Source of the DNA: Actinomycetes bacterium
Lineage (GTDB): Bacteria > Actinomycetota > Acidimicrobiia > Acidimicrobiales > JAKAOS01
Assembly (NCBI GenBank): GCA_021791675.1
Contig: JAJYWE010000013.1
Coordinates: 3,378 to 55,413, forward strand
Direction of reading: 5' to 3'
DNA: 52,036 nt
Below the pieces are notes generated by a model that was not told the DNA's origin, searched no databases, and saw only the letters and a list, made by a program, of their open reading frames with translations. The translations under genes and the position numbers were made by a program. Below, in pieces: positions 23,992 through 32,120 of this stretch. Each line of letters starts with the position of its first letter. The stretch's first letter is position 1.

Positions 23992-25511
23992 CCGACGCCC
24001 CAGCGGCGTCCCGTGGCTCCGAGGAGGCGGTCGGACTCCGGGGGGCCCCAGGTGCCTGCGGCGTAGCGGGCCAGCGGAACCGCCCCGTCCTGGAACGCGG
24101 CCTGCACGGGTGCGACGACCCGCCACGCCTGGTCCACCTCGTCGGTGCGGATGAACAGGGTCGGGTCGCCCATCAGGGCATCGAGCAGGAGCCGTTCGTA
24201 GGCGTCCGGCGTCTCCTCCAGGAACGCCGCACCGTAGGAGAAGTCCATCGAGACCGTGCGGACGTGGAAGGCCCCGCCTGGGACCTTCGCGCCGAACAGG
24301 AGTGTGATCCCGTCGTCCGGCTGGATGCGCAGCACGAGCGCGTTCGGCCCGAGCTCCCGGGCCTGGCTCCCCTGGAAGGGCAGGTGTGGTGCGCGATGGA
24401 ACTGCAGCGCGACCTCCGTGAAGCGCGACGGCAGGCGCTTGCCGGTACGGACGAAGATGGGGACCCCCGCCCATCGCCAGTTGTCGACGGCGAGACGCAT
24501 GGCGACGAACGTCTCCGTCTCGCTGTCGGCTGCCACCCCCTCCTCCTCGCGATAGCCCGGGACCTGGTTCCCGGCGATCCATCCGGCCTCGTACTGCGCA
24601 CGCACGACCTCGCTCGCCACCGCGTGGGGTGCCGGGATCACGAGCGCCCGGAGCGCCTTCACCTTCTCGTCGCGGATCGCCTCGCCGTCGACGCTCACCG
24701 GCGGCTCCATGAGCGTGAGCGCCAGGACCTGGAGCACGTGGTTCTGCACGATGTCGCGGAGGGCCCCGGCCGTCTCGTAGAAGCCGCCCCGGTGCTCGAC
24801 CCCGAGGCTCTCCGCCACCGTGATCTGGACGTGGTCGACGTACTGGCGGTTCCACACCGGCTCGAAGATCGAGTTGGCGAAGCGCAGCGCGAGCACGTTC
24901 TGGACCGTCTCCTTGCCCATGTAGTGGTCGATGCGGAAGATCTGGCGCTCGTCGAAGTGCGTGTGGAGGGACTCGTCGAGCGCCGTCGCGGATGCAAGGT
25001 CGCGCCCGAAGGGCTTCTCCACGACGAGCCGCGTGAACGCGTCGCGCCCGGCGGGCTTCGCCAGACCCTGTGCACCGAGCCCGGCGGCGACCACCGAGAA
25101 CATCTCGGGGATCGTCGCGAGGTAGTAGAGCCGGTTCCGCGGACCGCCTGCAGCGGCCTCGAGCTCCTCCAGTACGGCGGTGAGGCGGGAGAACGTCCCG
25201 GCGTCGCCGTAGTCGCCGGTCACGTAGCGCGCCCCCCCCGAGATCCGCTCCCAGCTCGGCCCACTCGCCGAGGCAGCCTCGGCGGCAACGCTGCGGAACT
25301 TGTCGTCGTCCCACTCGGTGCGCGCAACCCCCACGAGGCGGGTCCCGGGGTCGAGTGACTGCCGCTCGGCCAGGGCGGCGAGCGCTGGGAGGATCTTCCG
25401 CGCCGTCAGGTCCCCGGACGCCCCGAAGATGACCACGGTCGCCGGGGGGCTTCGCCGCGGCGTGCTCTCCGGGTCCGCGAGCAGGTTGGGCTGGACGGGC
25501 GCGTCGCTCAC
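23988..25511 (-). CDS. zwf: Glucose-6-phosphate 1-dehydrogenase
   Basis: Zwf oxidises glucose 6-phosphate with NAD(P)+ to 6-phosphogluconolactone. The 507-aa protein has the coenzyme motif IFGASGDLTARKILPAL, EKPFGRD, the active-site peptide RIDHYMGKETVQN, FANSIFEPVWNRQYVDHVQIT and IFVRTGKRLP. GTG 25509-25511 overlaps the tal stop (GTGA). Full length and no missing motif. It sits between tal and its partner opcA. Confidence 0.97.
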   Translation of the reverse strand: MSDAPVQPNLLADPESTPRRSPPATVVIFGASGDLTARKILPALAALAERQSLDPGTRLVGVARTEWDDDKFRSVAAEAASASGPSWERISGGARYVTGDYGDAGTFSRLTAVLEELEAAAGGPRNRLYYLATIPEMFSVVAAGLGAQGLAKPAGRDAFTRLVVEKPFGRDLASATALDESLHTHFDERQIFRIDHYMGKETVQNVLALRFANSIFEPVWNRQYVDHVQITVAESLGVEHRGGFYETAGALRDIVQNHVLQVLALTLMEPPVSVDGEAIRDEKVKALRALVIPAPHAVASEVVRAQYEAGWIAGNQVPGYREEEGVAADSETETFVAMRLAVDNWRWAGVPIFVRTGKRLPSRFTEVALQFHRAPHLPFQGSQARELGPNALVLRIQPDDGITLLFGAKVPGGAFHVRTVSMDFSYGAAFLEETPDAYERLLLDALMGDPTLFIRTDEVDQAWRVVAPVQAAFQDGAVPLARYAAGTWGPPESDRLLGATGRRWGVG

Positions 25512-26650
25512 CGGCCCGGGTGTCCGAGCTCGACCGCCTTGGCCTGCATGCGCTGGAGCAGCTCGTCGAAGGACTTGGCGAAGCTGGCGACGCCCTCGAC
25601 CTCGAGCACGCTCGACACGTCGTGGAGGTCGATACCCGCATCCGCCAGCCGATCGAGCGCCGCCCGCGCTCCTGCGACGTCCTCGGTCACCGTCTGGCGG
25701 ACCGTCCCGTGGTCGAGGAAGGCGTCGAGGGTGACGTCGGGCATCGTGTTGACGCTGTCGGCGCCGATCAGCTCGTCCACGTAGTACAGGTCGGGGTAGC
25801 TCGGGTCCTTGGTCGACGTCGACGCCCAGAGCGGGCGCTGACGCCGGGCCCCCGCGGCCGCGAGCGCCTCCCACCTCGGACCGGTGAAGCGGTCGAGGAA
25901 GAGCTGGTAGGCGAGCTTGGTCTGCGCGATGGCGGCGTGTCCTCGCAGCTGGTGTAGCTGCGCAGGGTCGAGCGCCCCGTCCGCCGCACGGCGCTCGAGA
26001 CGGTGGTCCACCTCGGTGTCCACACGCGAGACGAAGAACGACGCGACGCTTGCGACGTCCGAGAGGTCGGCACCGGGCCCGCGGCTCGCCGCAAGTCGCT
26101 CGAGCCCCGTCTGGTAGGCCTCGATCACGGCGTCGTAACGCTCGAGGCTGAAGATCAGCGTCACGTTGACACTGTGCCCGGCGGCGATCGTCTCCTCGAT
26201 CGCCGGGAGTCCCTCGACCGTCGCCGGGATCTTGACGAGCAGGTTGGGGGCCTGGATGCGTTGGTGGAGTGCCGCGGCGGACGTCGTCGTCGCCGCCGTG
26301 TCGTGCGCGAGTGCCGGGGAGACCTCGAGCGAGACGAAACCGTCCCGGCCGTCCGACGCCGCATGGACGGGTGCGAGCACCTCCAGCGCCCGCTGGATGT
26401 CCTCCACGACGAGCTCCCAGTAGGTCTCCTCGACGGCATGGTCGGGGAGGAGCCGTCGCATTGCCTCGTCGTAGGAGACCCCGGTCGAGATCGACTTCGC
26501 GAAGATCGTCGGGTTGGAGGTGACGCCTCGTACCCCCAGTTCGACCAGGTGGGCGAGGTGGCCGTTCTCGAGCCAGTCCCGAGAGAGGTTGTCGATCCAG
26601 GGACTCTGGCCCTCCTGGTCGAACAGCTCGTGCAGTTTCGTCTTCGTCAT
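25508..26650 (-). CDS. tal: Transaldolase
   Basis: Transfers dihydroxyacetone units in the non-oxidative pentose phosphate pathway. The 380-aa enzyme starts [19 protein letters not shown] and has GVTSNPTIFAKSI, VSLEVSPALAHDT, NLLVKIPAT, NVTLIFSLERY and the Schiff-base lysine segment PLWASTSTKDPSYPDLYYV. The length matches the long actinobacterial type. ATG 26648-26650 overlaps the tkt stop (ATGA); GGAGCGTC precedes it. The track start at 26797 would add a tkt shadow. Confidence 0.96.
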   Translation of the reverse strand: MTKTKLHELFDQEGQSPWIDNLSRDWLENGHLAHLVELGVRGVTSNPTIFAKSISTGVSYDEAMRRLLPDHAVEETYWELVVEDIQRALEVLAPVHAASDGRDGFVSLEVSPALAHDTAATTTSAAALHQRIQAPNLLVKIPATVEGLPAIEETIAAGHSVNVTLIFSLERYDAVIEAYQTGLERLAASRGPGADLSDVASVASFFVSRVDTEVDHRLERRAADGALDPAQLHQLRGHAAIAQTKLAYQLFLDRFTGPRWEALAAAGARRQRPLWASTSTKDPSYPDLYYVDELIGADSVNTMPDVTLDAFLDHGTVRQTVTEDVAGARAALDRLADAGIDLHDVSSVLEVEGVASFAKSFDELLQRMQAKAVELGHPGR

Positions 26651-28629
26651 GACGCTCCTTCCGGGGTTCGGAGAATCTGGAGTGCGGTGCCGACGACAGC
26701 GTCGACGGTGAAGCCGAGCTCGGCGAGGACGACCTCGCCGGGGGCGGAGGCGCCGAAGCGGTCCAGGTGCACGCCCGCGTCCTCCCAGGCTGCCCACCCG
26801 AACGACGCGGCCGCCTCCACGCCGACCCGAGGGACGCCCGGTGGGAGGACCGACGCGCGGTACGCCTCGTCCTGCGCCGCGAAGCGATCCCAGCTCGGGA
26901 ACGAGACAACCCGTGCAGCGAAGCCGGCTGCGGCGAGGAGGGGAACGGCGCCCAGGCAGAGCTGGACCTCGCTCCCGGTGCCGATCAGGACGACGTCGGG
27001 CTCGGTGCTGGGGTCGTCGAGCACGTAGGCCCCGCGCCCGACGAGGTCACGCCGTTCGGCAGTACCGGGGAGCACGGGGAGGTCCTGACGGCTCAGGACC
27101 AGCGCAACCGGACCGCTCCCCTCGACGGCGAGCTGCCAGGCGGCGGCGCACTCGTTCGCGTCGGCGGGGCGGAAGAGCGACAGGCCGGGCATCGCGCGCA
27201 TCGCCGCGAGATGCTCGACGGGCTGGTGGGTGGGGCCGTCCTGGCCGAGGCCGATCGAGTCGTGCGTCCAGAAGTAGATGACCTTCGTCCGTGACAGGGC
27301 GGCGATGCGGACGGCCGGGCGGAGGTAGTCGCTGAAGACGAAGAAGGTCCCGCCGACCGGGAGCACGCCGCCGTGTGCAGCCATGCCGTTCATCGCAGCG
27401 GCCATGCCGAGCTCGCGGATCCCGTAGTGGACCTGGCGGCCCGCGGGGGTCTCCCCGGACTGCGTCTCGGCACCCGGGAGGAGCGTGCCGGTGTTCCCGG
27501 TGAGGTCTGCGGCGCCGGTCACGAGCCCGGGGATGCCCGGAGCCGTCGCCGCCAGGCACGCCCCCACCGCCTTTCGGGTCGCGACACGCGCGCCCACCTC
27601 GAAGGTCGGCAGCGCGGACTCCCACCCCTCGAGGGGCAGGCCCGCCAGCGCCGCGGCGAGCTCGGCCGCGTCGGGGCGATCGGGGTCCTGGCGCGCCTCC
27701 CAGGCCTCGCGCAGTGCCTGCCCCCTCGGGATGCAGCGGCGGTACAGCTCCAGCACGTCGTCGGGAACCCAGAACTGCTGGTCCGGGGGAAGGCCGAGGA
27801 GCTCCTTGGTGAGGCGGATCTCCTCCTCTCCGAGCGGGTCGCCGTGTGCCTTGGACGTGTCGGTGACATGCGGAGCCGGCCAGCCGATGTGGCTCCGGAG
27901 CACGAGGAGGCTCGGCCGGTCCTCTTCCTCCATCGCGTGGCGCAGGCCGGCCTCGAGGGCGACGGTGTCGTTCGCGGCCTCGCCGAGTTGCTCGACGTGC
28001 CATCCGTAGGCCTCGAAGCGCCGGGCGCGGTCCTCCGTGAAGGCGAGCTCGGTCGGCCCGTCGATCGTGATGTGGTTGTCGTCGTAGACGCAGATCAGGC
28101 GCGCGAGGCCGAGGTGCCCGGCCAGCGACGCGGCCTCGTGGCTGATGCCCTCCATCAAGTCGCCGTCCGAGCAGATGGCGAACACGTGATGGTCGAAGGC
28201 CTGCGCGCCGAAGCGGCTCCGCAAGAAGCGCTCTGCCATCGCCATGCCGACGGCCATGCCGAGGCCCTGGCCGAGTGGGCCGGTGGTGACCTCGACGCCT
28301 TGGGTGTGCCCTCGCTCGGGATGTCCGGGTGTCGCAGAACCCCACTGGCGGAAGGTCTCGAGGTCGGTGAGCTCGAGACCGTAGCCCGTGAGGTAGAGCA
28401 TCGAATAGAGGAGGATCGACGCGTGGCCCGCCGAGAGGACGACGCGGTCCCGGTCCGGCCAGTTCGGCTCCGAGGGATCGTGGCGGAGCACCTTGGTCCA
28501 GAGCACGTGCGCCAGGGGCGCGAGTGCCATTGCCGTCCCCGGGTGCCCGGAGTTCGCCCGCTGCGGTGCGTCCATGGCCAGCCCACGGATGACGTTGATG
28601 CCGAGGGCCTCGAGATCGGGAGCGCTCAT
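26647..28629 (-). CDS. tkt: Transketolase
   Basis: Thiamine-diphosphate enzyme of the pentose phosphate pathway. The 660-aa protein shows [20 protein letters not shown], the ThDP/Mg motif [14 protein letters not shown] ... [30 protein letters not shown], the pyrimidine domain [13 protein letters not shown] and [23 protein letters not shown] 28627-28629 heads the tkt-tal-zwf-opcA-pgl transcript and has TAGGGT six bases upstream without a Shine-Dalgarno, so the operon probably begins leaderless. Confidence 0.97.
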   Translation of the reverse strand: MSAPDLEALGINVIRGLAMDAPQRANSGHPGTAMALAPLAHVLWTKVLRHDPSEPNWPDRDRVVLSAGHASILLYSMLYLTGYGLELTDLETFRQWGSATPGHPERGHTQGVEVTTGPLGQGLGMAVGMAMAERFLRSRFGAQAFDHHVFAICSDGDLMEGISHEAASLAGHLGLARLICVYDDNHITIDGPTELAFTEDRARRFEAYGWHVEQLGEAANDTVALEAGLRHAMEEEDRPSLLVLRSHIGWPAPHVTDTSKAHGDPLGEEEIRLTKELLGLPPDQQFWVPDDVLELYRRCIPRGQALREAWEARQDPDRPDAAELAAALAGLPLEGWESALPTFEVGARVATRKAVGACLAATAPGIPGLVTGAADLTGNTGTLLPGAETQSGETPAGRQVHYGIRELGMAAAMNGMAAHGGVLPVGGTFFVFSDYLRPAVRIAALSRTKVIYFWTHDSIGLGQDGPTHQPVEHLAAMRAMPGLSLFRPADANECAAAWQLAVEGSGPVALVLSRQDLPVLPGTAERRDLVGRGAYVLDDPSTEPDVVLIGTGSEVQLCLGAVPLLAAAGFAARVVSFPSWDRFAAQDEAYRASVLPPGVPRVGVEAAASFGWAAWEDAGVHLDRFGASAPGEVVLAELGFTVDAVVGTALQILRTPEGAS

Positions 28630-28635
28630 GGCGTC

Positions 28636-28641
28636 ACCCTA
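28636..28641 (-). promoter_or_regulatory. Putative -10 box (TAGGGT) of tkt operon
   Basis: TAGGGT lies six bases before the tkt ATG (GACGCC between). No ribosome binding site is present, which fits a leaderless mRNA. Confidence 0.55.
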
Positions 28642-28707
28642 CCCGCAAGGCACCCGGTGGCCAGGATGAACGGCCGCCACCGGACACGCCGCGGCCGGGC
28701 TGGTGGC

Positions 28708-28728
28708 GCCTCAGGCTGCGGCTGAGGC
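28708..28728 (-). terminator. Stem-loop over the desaturase stop codon
   Basis: GCCTCAG and CTGAGGC form a 7-bp stem with a 7-base loop spanning the TGA of the desaturase gene, ahead of the tkt promoter. It may limit read-through; no U-tract follows. Confidence 0.3.
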
Positions 28729-29457
28729 CTTCGGGCGGGCCAGCTTCACCTCGGTGTGACGGACCTTCGCCCAGCCGAGCCGCTGCAACGTCGCGATCAC
28801 CCACCAGCCGGGATCGAGCTCGCGACGAGCGAGGGACAGCCGGGCGGAGGTCGGCGCGGCGTGGTGGTTGTTGTGCAGTCCCTCGCCCATCGTGAGAAAG
28901 GCCAGCCACTGGTTGTTCGTCGCGATGTTGGGGTAGGGACGCCGCCCCCAGGAGTGGCCGATGGCGTTGATCGCCGCGTTGAGTAGGAGGTAGGAAACTG
29001 CGTGGACCGCCGCGGCGACGAGCGCCATCTCCCAGCCCAGGACGAGGACGAAGAGGGCGAAACCGATCCCGAGTCCGAGGAGCGCATGGTCGAACAGGCG
29101 GCGGTCCCAGGCGTCCGCCGGCAGGTCTCGGGCGTACTTCCGGACGACCTCCTCCTGCCGAGCGACGCGCCGGTACAGGACGAAGTTCAGGAACTGGACC
29201 ATCGAGAAGCCCTCGAGGAGCGGCGAATGGGGATCCCCCTCGACGTCGGTGAAGGCGTGGTGCTTGCGGTGGACGGCGACCCACTGACGCGGCCGCACTC
29301 CGGTCGAGATCCACACGAGTACCCGACAGGCGAAGGCGACGCCGGGCGAGAGGCTGAGCGCGCGATGTGAGAGGGCCCGATGGAGATAGAGCGTGGTGAG
29401 CAGCAGGGCGATCTGGCAGGTCGCGAGGCCGAACACCACGGCAAGGAGGACGCGCAC
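28711..29457 (-). CDS. Membrane fatty-acid (acyl-CoA type) desaturase
   Basis: An integral-membrane di-iron desaturase of 248 aa. The three histidine boxes are intact: HRALSH (~residue 27), HRKHH (~residue 63) and HNNHH (~residue 195), and hydrophobic segments flank them (LLAVVFGLATCQIALLLTTLYL; FALFVLVLGWEMALVAAAV). This matches delta-9 type acyl-CoA desaturases. It needs an electron donor; none is encoded beside it, although a ferredoxin lies 2.3 kb away. GTG 29455-29457 has TAGCGT six bases before it, again suggesting a leaderless transcript. Confidence 0.92.
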   Translation of the reverse strand: MRVLLAVVFGLATCQIALLLTTLYLHRALSHRALSLSPGVAFACRVLVWISTGVRPRQWVAVHRKHHAFTDVEGDPHSPLLEGFSMVQFLNFVLYRRVARQEEVVRKYARDLPADAWDRRLFDHALLGLGIGFALFVLVLGWEMALVAAAVHAVSYLLLNAAINAIGHSWGRRPYPNIATNNQWLAFLTMGEGLHNNHHAAPTSARLSLARRELDPGWWVIATLQRLGWAKVRHTEVKLARPKASAAA

Positions 29458-29463
29458 GCTGGC

Positions 29464-29469
29464 ACGCTA
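29464..29469 (-). promoter_or_regulatory. Putative -10 box (TAGCGT) of desaturase
   Basis: TAGCGT is six bases upstream of the GTG start, with no Shine-Dalgarno sequence. Confidence 0.5.
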
Positions 29470-29521
29470 CCATCCGCCCGTCGAGCTCCCGTGCGCTGCC
29501 GAGTCCGGGCGAGGCGGGTGC

Positions 29522-29550
29522 TTGCGGGGAGGGGCGAGACGGGCTAGGAA
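29522..29550 (+). promoter_or_regulatory. Putative sigma-70 type promoter of the small membrane protein operon
   Basis: TTGCGG (29522-29527) and TAGGAA (29545-29550) are 17 bases apart, about 65 bases before the GTG at 29617. The gene has its own GGGAGGA, so unlike its neighbours it would have a normal leader. Confidence 0.4.
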
Positions 29551-29616
29551 TGCGGGAACCGAGTCGCCGGCGCGCGCGTGTTCGCGCGCCGAGCTGTCGG
29601 GCCGGGAGGAACGAAC

Positions 29617-29970
29617 GTGGTGGACAGCACAGCGCAGCGCGAGCCGCACGGCGGGGAGGACTTCGGCGTGCTCCTCGGAGAGATCCGCGCGCTCACCACC
29701 GCCTACGTGAAGCAGCGGACGCTCGAACCTGCGAAGACCATCGGGCGCTTCGTCGCGGTGGGCGCAGCCGGCTCGATGCTGCTCGGCGGTGGGCTCACGC
29801 TCCTCGCCCTCGCGCTGCTCCGGGCCCTCCAGACGGCGACCGGCTCGACGTTCCACGGCCACCTCTCGTGGCTCCCGTACGTCGTCACGGCGGCGGTCGC
29901 CGTGGCCGTTGCGGGGGTGGCCGGACTTGCCGTCTTGCGTGGACGCGGACCCGGGAAGGTGGGACGATGA
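29617..29970 (+). CDS. Holin-X/DUF1469-type phage holin family membrane protein
   Basis: A 117-aa protein with a soluble helical N-terminus (GVLLGEIRALTTAYVKQRTLEPAKTIGRF) and two membrane helices (VAVGAAGSMLLGGGLTLLALALLRAL; WLPYVVTAAVAVAVAGVAGLAVL). This is the layout of actinobacterial holin superfamily III proteins, which are chromosomal and not evidence of a phage. The track start at 29578 is replaced by GTG 29617, which lies six bases after GGGAGGA. It leads an overlapping four-gene operon ending in trmI. Confidence 0.75.
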   Translation: MVDSTAQREPHGGEDFGVLLGEIRALTTAYVKQRTLEPAKTIGRFVAVGAAGSMLLGGGLTLLALALLRALQTATGSTFHGHLSWLPYVVTAAVAVAVAGVAGLAVLRGRGPGKVGR

Positions 29971-30173
29971 GCAGCCGGCCCGTCACCGCGTCGGACATCG
30001 AGGCAAAGCTCCGCGCGCTCCAGGCGAGCCTCTCGGCCCCGGTCGAGCGTGCGCAGCCGTCGCTGGTTGCGATCGCGTCCACGGTCGGCGTCGCGCTCCT
30101 CGCCGTGGCGTACCTGGTGGGGAGGCGCAAGGGGAGACTCTCCTCGACGGTGGTCGAGATCCGCCGGATCTGA
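29967..30173 (+). CDS. Small single-span membrane protein (DUF3618-like)
   Basis: A 68-aa protein: an amphipathic N-terminal helix (TASDIEAKLRALQASLSAPVE), one membrane helix (SLVAIASTVGVALLAVAYLVG) and a basic tail (RRKGRLSSTVVEIRRI). ATG 29967 overlaps the previous stop (ATGA). The order holin-like, DUF3618-like, third small membrane protein recurs in actinobacteria as a membrane-associated set. The specific role is unknown. Confidence 0.75.
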   Translation: MSSRPVTASDIEAKLRALQASLSAPVERAQPSLVAIASTVGVALLAVAYLVGRRKGRLSSTVVEIRRI

Positions 30174-30442
30174 TGCTCGGCTCCCTCCGCCGTCTCCTCG
30201 CCCCTCCGAAGCCGGTAGGACCACTCGGCAGCCTGCGGGCCGTGCCGGCGATGCTCCGACGGCGGGGACTGGTCGACGGCCTCCTCGGTGGCCGGACCGG
30301 CTGGCTCCTCGTCGGGGCGGCGGCACTGTTCGCGTCGGAGCTCCGCAAGGGCGGGCGACAGGTCCGGGTGACCGAGCGCCTTTCGCCGGGGCAGCGGCTC
30401 GAGATCAGGCACCTCGAACGGGCGACGCGCAGGCGCCGGTGA
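30173..30442 (+). CDS. Small membrane protein, hypothetical
   Basis: An 89-aa product read from ATG 30173, which overlaps the preceding stop (TGATG). It has a basic N-terminus, one hydrophobic span (GRTGWLLVGAAALFASEL) and a basic C-terminal tail (RLEIRHLERATRRRR). No family is recognised. Tight overlaps on both sides argue that it is translated. Confidence 0.65.
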   Translation: MLGSLRRLLAPPKPVGPLGSLRAVPAMLRRRGLVDGLLGGRTGWLLVGAAALFASELRKGGRQVRVTERLSPGQRLEIRHLERATRRRR

Positions 30443-31473
30443 CCGAGGGGGGTGGGGCCGGAGCCCCTGCGCCAGGGGCATCGCTCCGGCGTGGCCGCGC
30501 GACGGGCGCGCTCGAAGCCGGCGAGCGGGTGCTCTTCGTCGACGCGAAGGACCGGCGGAACCTCGTCCGCCTCGTGGCCGGGGGACGGTTCCACTCCCAT
30601 GCCGGTGTCGTGGAGCTCGACCAGCTGATCGGCGGGCCCGAGGGCGTGGAGATCCGCTCGGCGGGTGGGGCCCGCTTCCTCGTCGTGCGCCCGACGCTCG
30701 CGGATGTCGTGCTCGGAATGCCTCGCGGCGCCCAGGTCGTCTACCCGAAGGATCTCGGGGCGATCCTCCTCCTCGCCGACGTGTTCCCCGGGGCGCGGGT
30801 GCTCGAGGCCGGGGTCGGCTCGGGTGCGCTCTCGATGGCGCTGCTCCGGGCAGGCGCAGACGTCGTCGGCTACGAGCTCCGGGAGGACTTTGCCGCGACC
30901 GCCGGGCGGAACGTGGCCGAGGCGCTCGGACCCGAGACCTCCTACCGGGTCGAGCTGCGCGACGTCTACGAGGGGATCGGCGAGACGGCGCTCGACGCCG
31001 TCGTGCTCGACCTGCCCGAACCGTGGCAGGTCGTGGCGCACGCGGCCCGAGCCCTCGCGCCGGGCGGCGTGCTGGTCTGCTACCTCCCGTCGATCCTCCA
31101 GGTGGCGACGCTTCGAGACGAGCTCGCCGCGAGCCCGTTCGGGCTGGCGGAGACGGTGGAGGTGCTCCAGCGGAGCTGGCATGTCGCGGGGAGGGCGGTC
31201 CGCCCCGCGCACCGGATGGTCGGGCACACCGGCTTCTTGACCGTGGCGCGCTTGCTCGGCGGAACGGTCCCGACGTCCGCCGCTCGGGCTCAGGTCGAGG
31301 GGGGGACCAACTCGTCCGGTGTCGAGGACGCGTCCGGTGTCGAGGACGCGCTGGCGCCAGCCCCGGCGTCGGCGTCGGCGTCGACCGAGGCGTGGGAGCC
31401 CCCGAGCTCGGCGGACTCGTCGTCGCGCCTGGCCGCAGCGGGGGAGAACGCGGGGAGGCAGATCGCGACGTAG
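30439..31473 (+). CDS. trmI: tRNA (adenine-58-N1)-methyltransferase TrmI
   Basis: TrmI methylates A58 in the T-loop of tRNAs. The 344-aa protein has an N-terminal beta domain (GERVLFVDAKDRRNLVRL), the SAM motif LEAGVGSGALSMALL, VVLDLPEPWQV and the C-terminal GHTGFLTVARLL. The last ~65 residues are an Ala/Ser/Glu-rich tail of a kind not found in TrmI and overlap the opposite-strand cupin gene by 184 bp. GTG 30439 overlaps the previous stop (GTGA). trmI beside the proteasome ATPase is conserved in actinobacteria. Confidence 0.93.
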   Translation: MTEGGGAGAPAPGASLRRGRATGALEAGERVLFVDAKDRRNLVRLVAGGRFHSHAGVVELDQLIGGPEGVEIRSAGGARFLVVRPTLADVVLGMPRGAQVVYPKDLGAILLLADVFPGARVLEAGVGSGALSMALLRAGADVVGYELREDFAATAGRNVAEALGPETSYRVELRDVYEGIGETALDAVVLDLPEPWQVVAHAARALAPGGVLVCYLPSILQVATLRDELAASPFGLAETVEVLQRSWHVAGRAVRPAHRMVGHTGFLTVARLLGGTVPTSAARAQVEGGTNSSGVEDASGVEDALAPAPASASASTEAWEPPSSADSSSRLAAAGENAGRQIAT

Positions 31474-31766
31474 TGGGCGCCGGTCGGGCTCGAGTAGCGG
31501 ACCCACTCCTCCGGGCGCGCGCGGCACGCCTGGCCCGCTGCGACCACGAAGCGCCCCTCGCGGTGCTCGACGACGAGGCTCCCCTCGAGCACGACGGTGA
31601 GCTCCTCGAAGCTCGGGCGCTGCCCGGGCTCGGACCAGCCCGGCGGGGCCACCATCCTCGCGACGCTGATCGTCGCGTCGCCGGTGCTCGCCCGGCCGAA
31701 GAACTCCTCGATCAGCTTGCCCGCAGGGGCTGGTATCGCAGCGGGCGCCGCGAGCAGCTCGGTCAC
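31290..31766 (-). CDS. Cupin-fold protein without canonical metal ligands
   Basis: A 158-aa protein with a single cupin domain (residues ~25-110): MVAPPGWSEPGQRPSFEELTVVLEGSLVVEH, then FVVAAGQACRARPEEWVRYSSPTGAHYVAIC. The HxH...E pattern of the first cupin motif is PSFEE here, so it probably does not bind a metal in the usual way. The C-terminal ~45 residues (SVDADADAGAGASASSTPDAS) are low complexity and lie antisense to the TrmI tail. GTG 31764-31766 overlaps the ferredoxin stop (GTGA). The ligand is unknown. Confidence 0.75.
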   Translation of the reverse strand: MTELLAAPAAIPAPAGKLIEEFFGRASTGDATISVARMVAPPGWSEPGQRPSFEELTVVLEGSLVVEHREGRFVVAAGQACRARPEEWVRYSSPTGAHYVAICLPAFSPAAARRDDESAELGGSHASVDADADAGAGASASSTPDASSTPDELVPPST

Positions 31767-31999
31767 GCCTGCTCGACGAAGATGCACTCGCCGGGGCACT
31801 CCTCGGCCGCCTCGACCACCGCGTCCTCGAGGTCGGTCGGCACGAGGGCCATCCCCTGCGCGCCACCCGGGTCGTTCTGCACCACCCCGCCGTCTTTCAC
31901 ATAGGCGAGGCCGTCGTCGAGCAAGGTGAACACCGCGGGCGCGATCTCTTCACAGAGACCGTCGCCGGTGCAGAGATCCTGGTCGATCCAGACCTTCAT
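31763..31999 (-). CDS. Small ferredoxin (3Fe-4S/4Fe-4S actinobacterial type)
   Basis: A 78-aa acidic electron carrier. MKVWIDQDLCTGDGLCEEIAPAVF gives two Cys six apart followed by the AP turn, and EECPGECIFVEQA near the C-terminus supplies the remaining ligands. This resembles the ferredoxins found beside the proteasome ATPase in streptomycetes and those that serve cytochromes P450. ATG 31997-31999 follows GAAGGAGAGC. It is divergent from mpa over 121 bp. A redox partner is not identifiable here; the desaturase is one candidate. Confidence 0.9.
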   Translation of the reverse strand: MKVWIDQDLCTGDGLCEEIAPAVFTLLDDGLAYVKDGGVVQNDPGGAQGMALVPTDLEDAVVEAAEECPGECIFVEQA

Positions 32000-32120
32000 G
32001 TCGCGTCCGCTCTCCTTCGCGCCTCGCGTCGCACGCTCCTACCAGCGGTGAGGCTAGTGCCTGGCGCTCGGGGCGGGTGCCACCACTCGGCGGCGGGCCG
32101 GTGTAGGTTGCGGACGGGAG

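Noticed and set aside
29617-29970. Holin-like protein as evidence of a prophage
   Set aside because: This family is chromosomal in many actinobacteria and no other phage gene is nearby.
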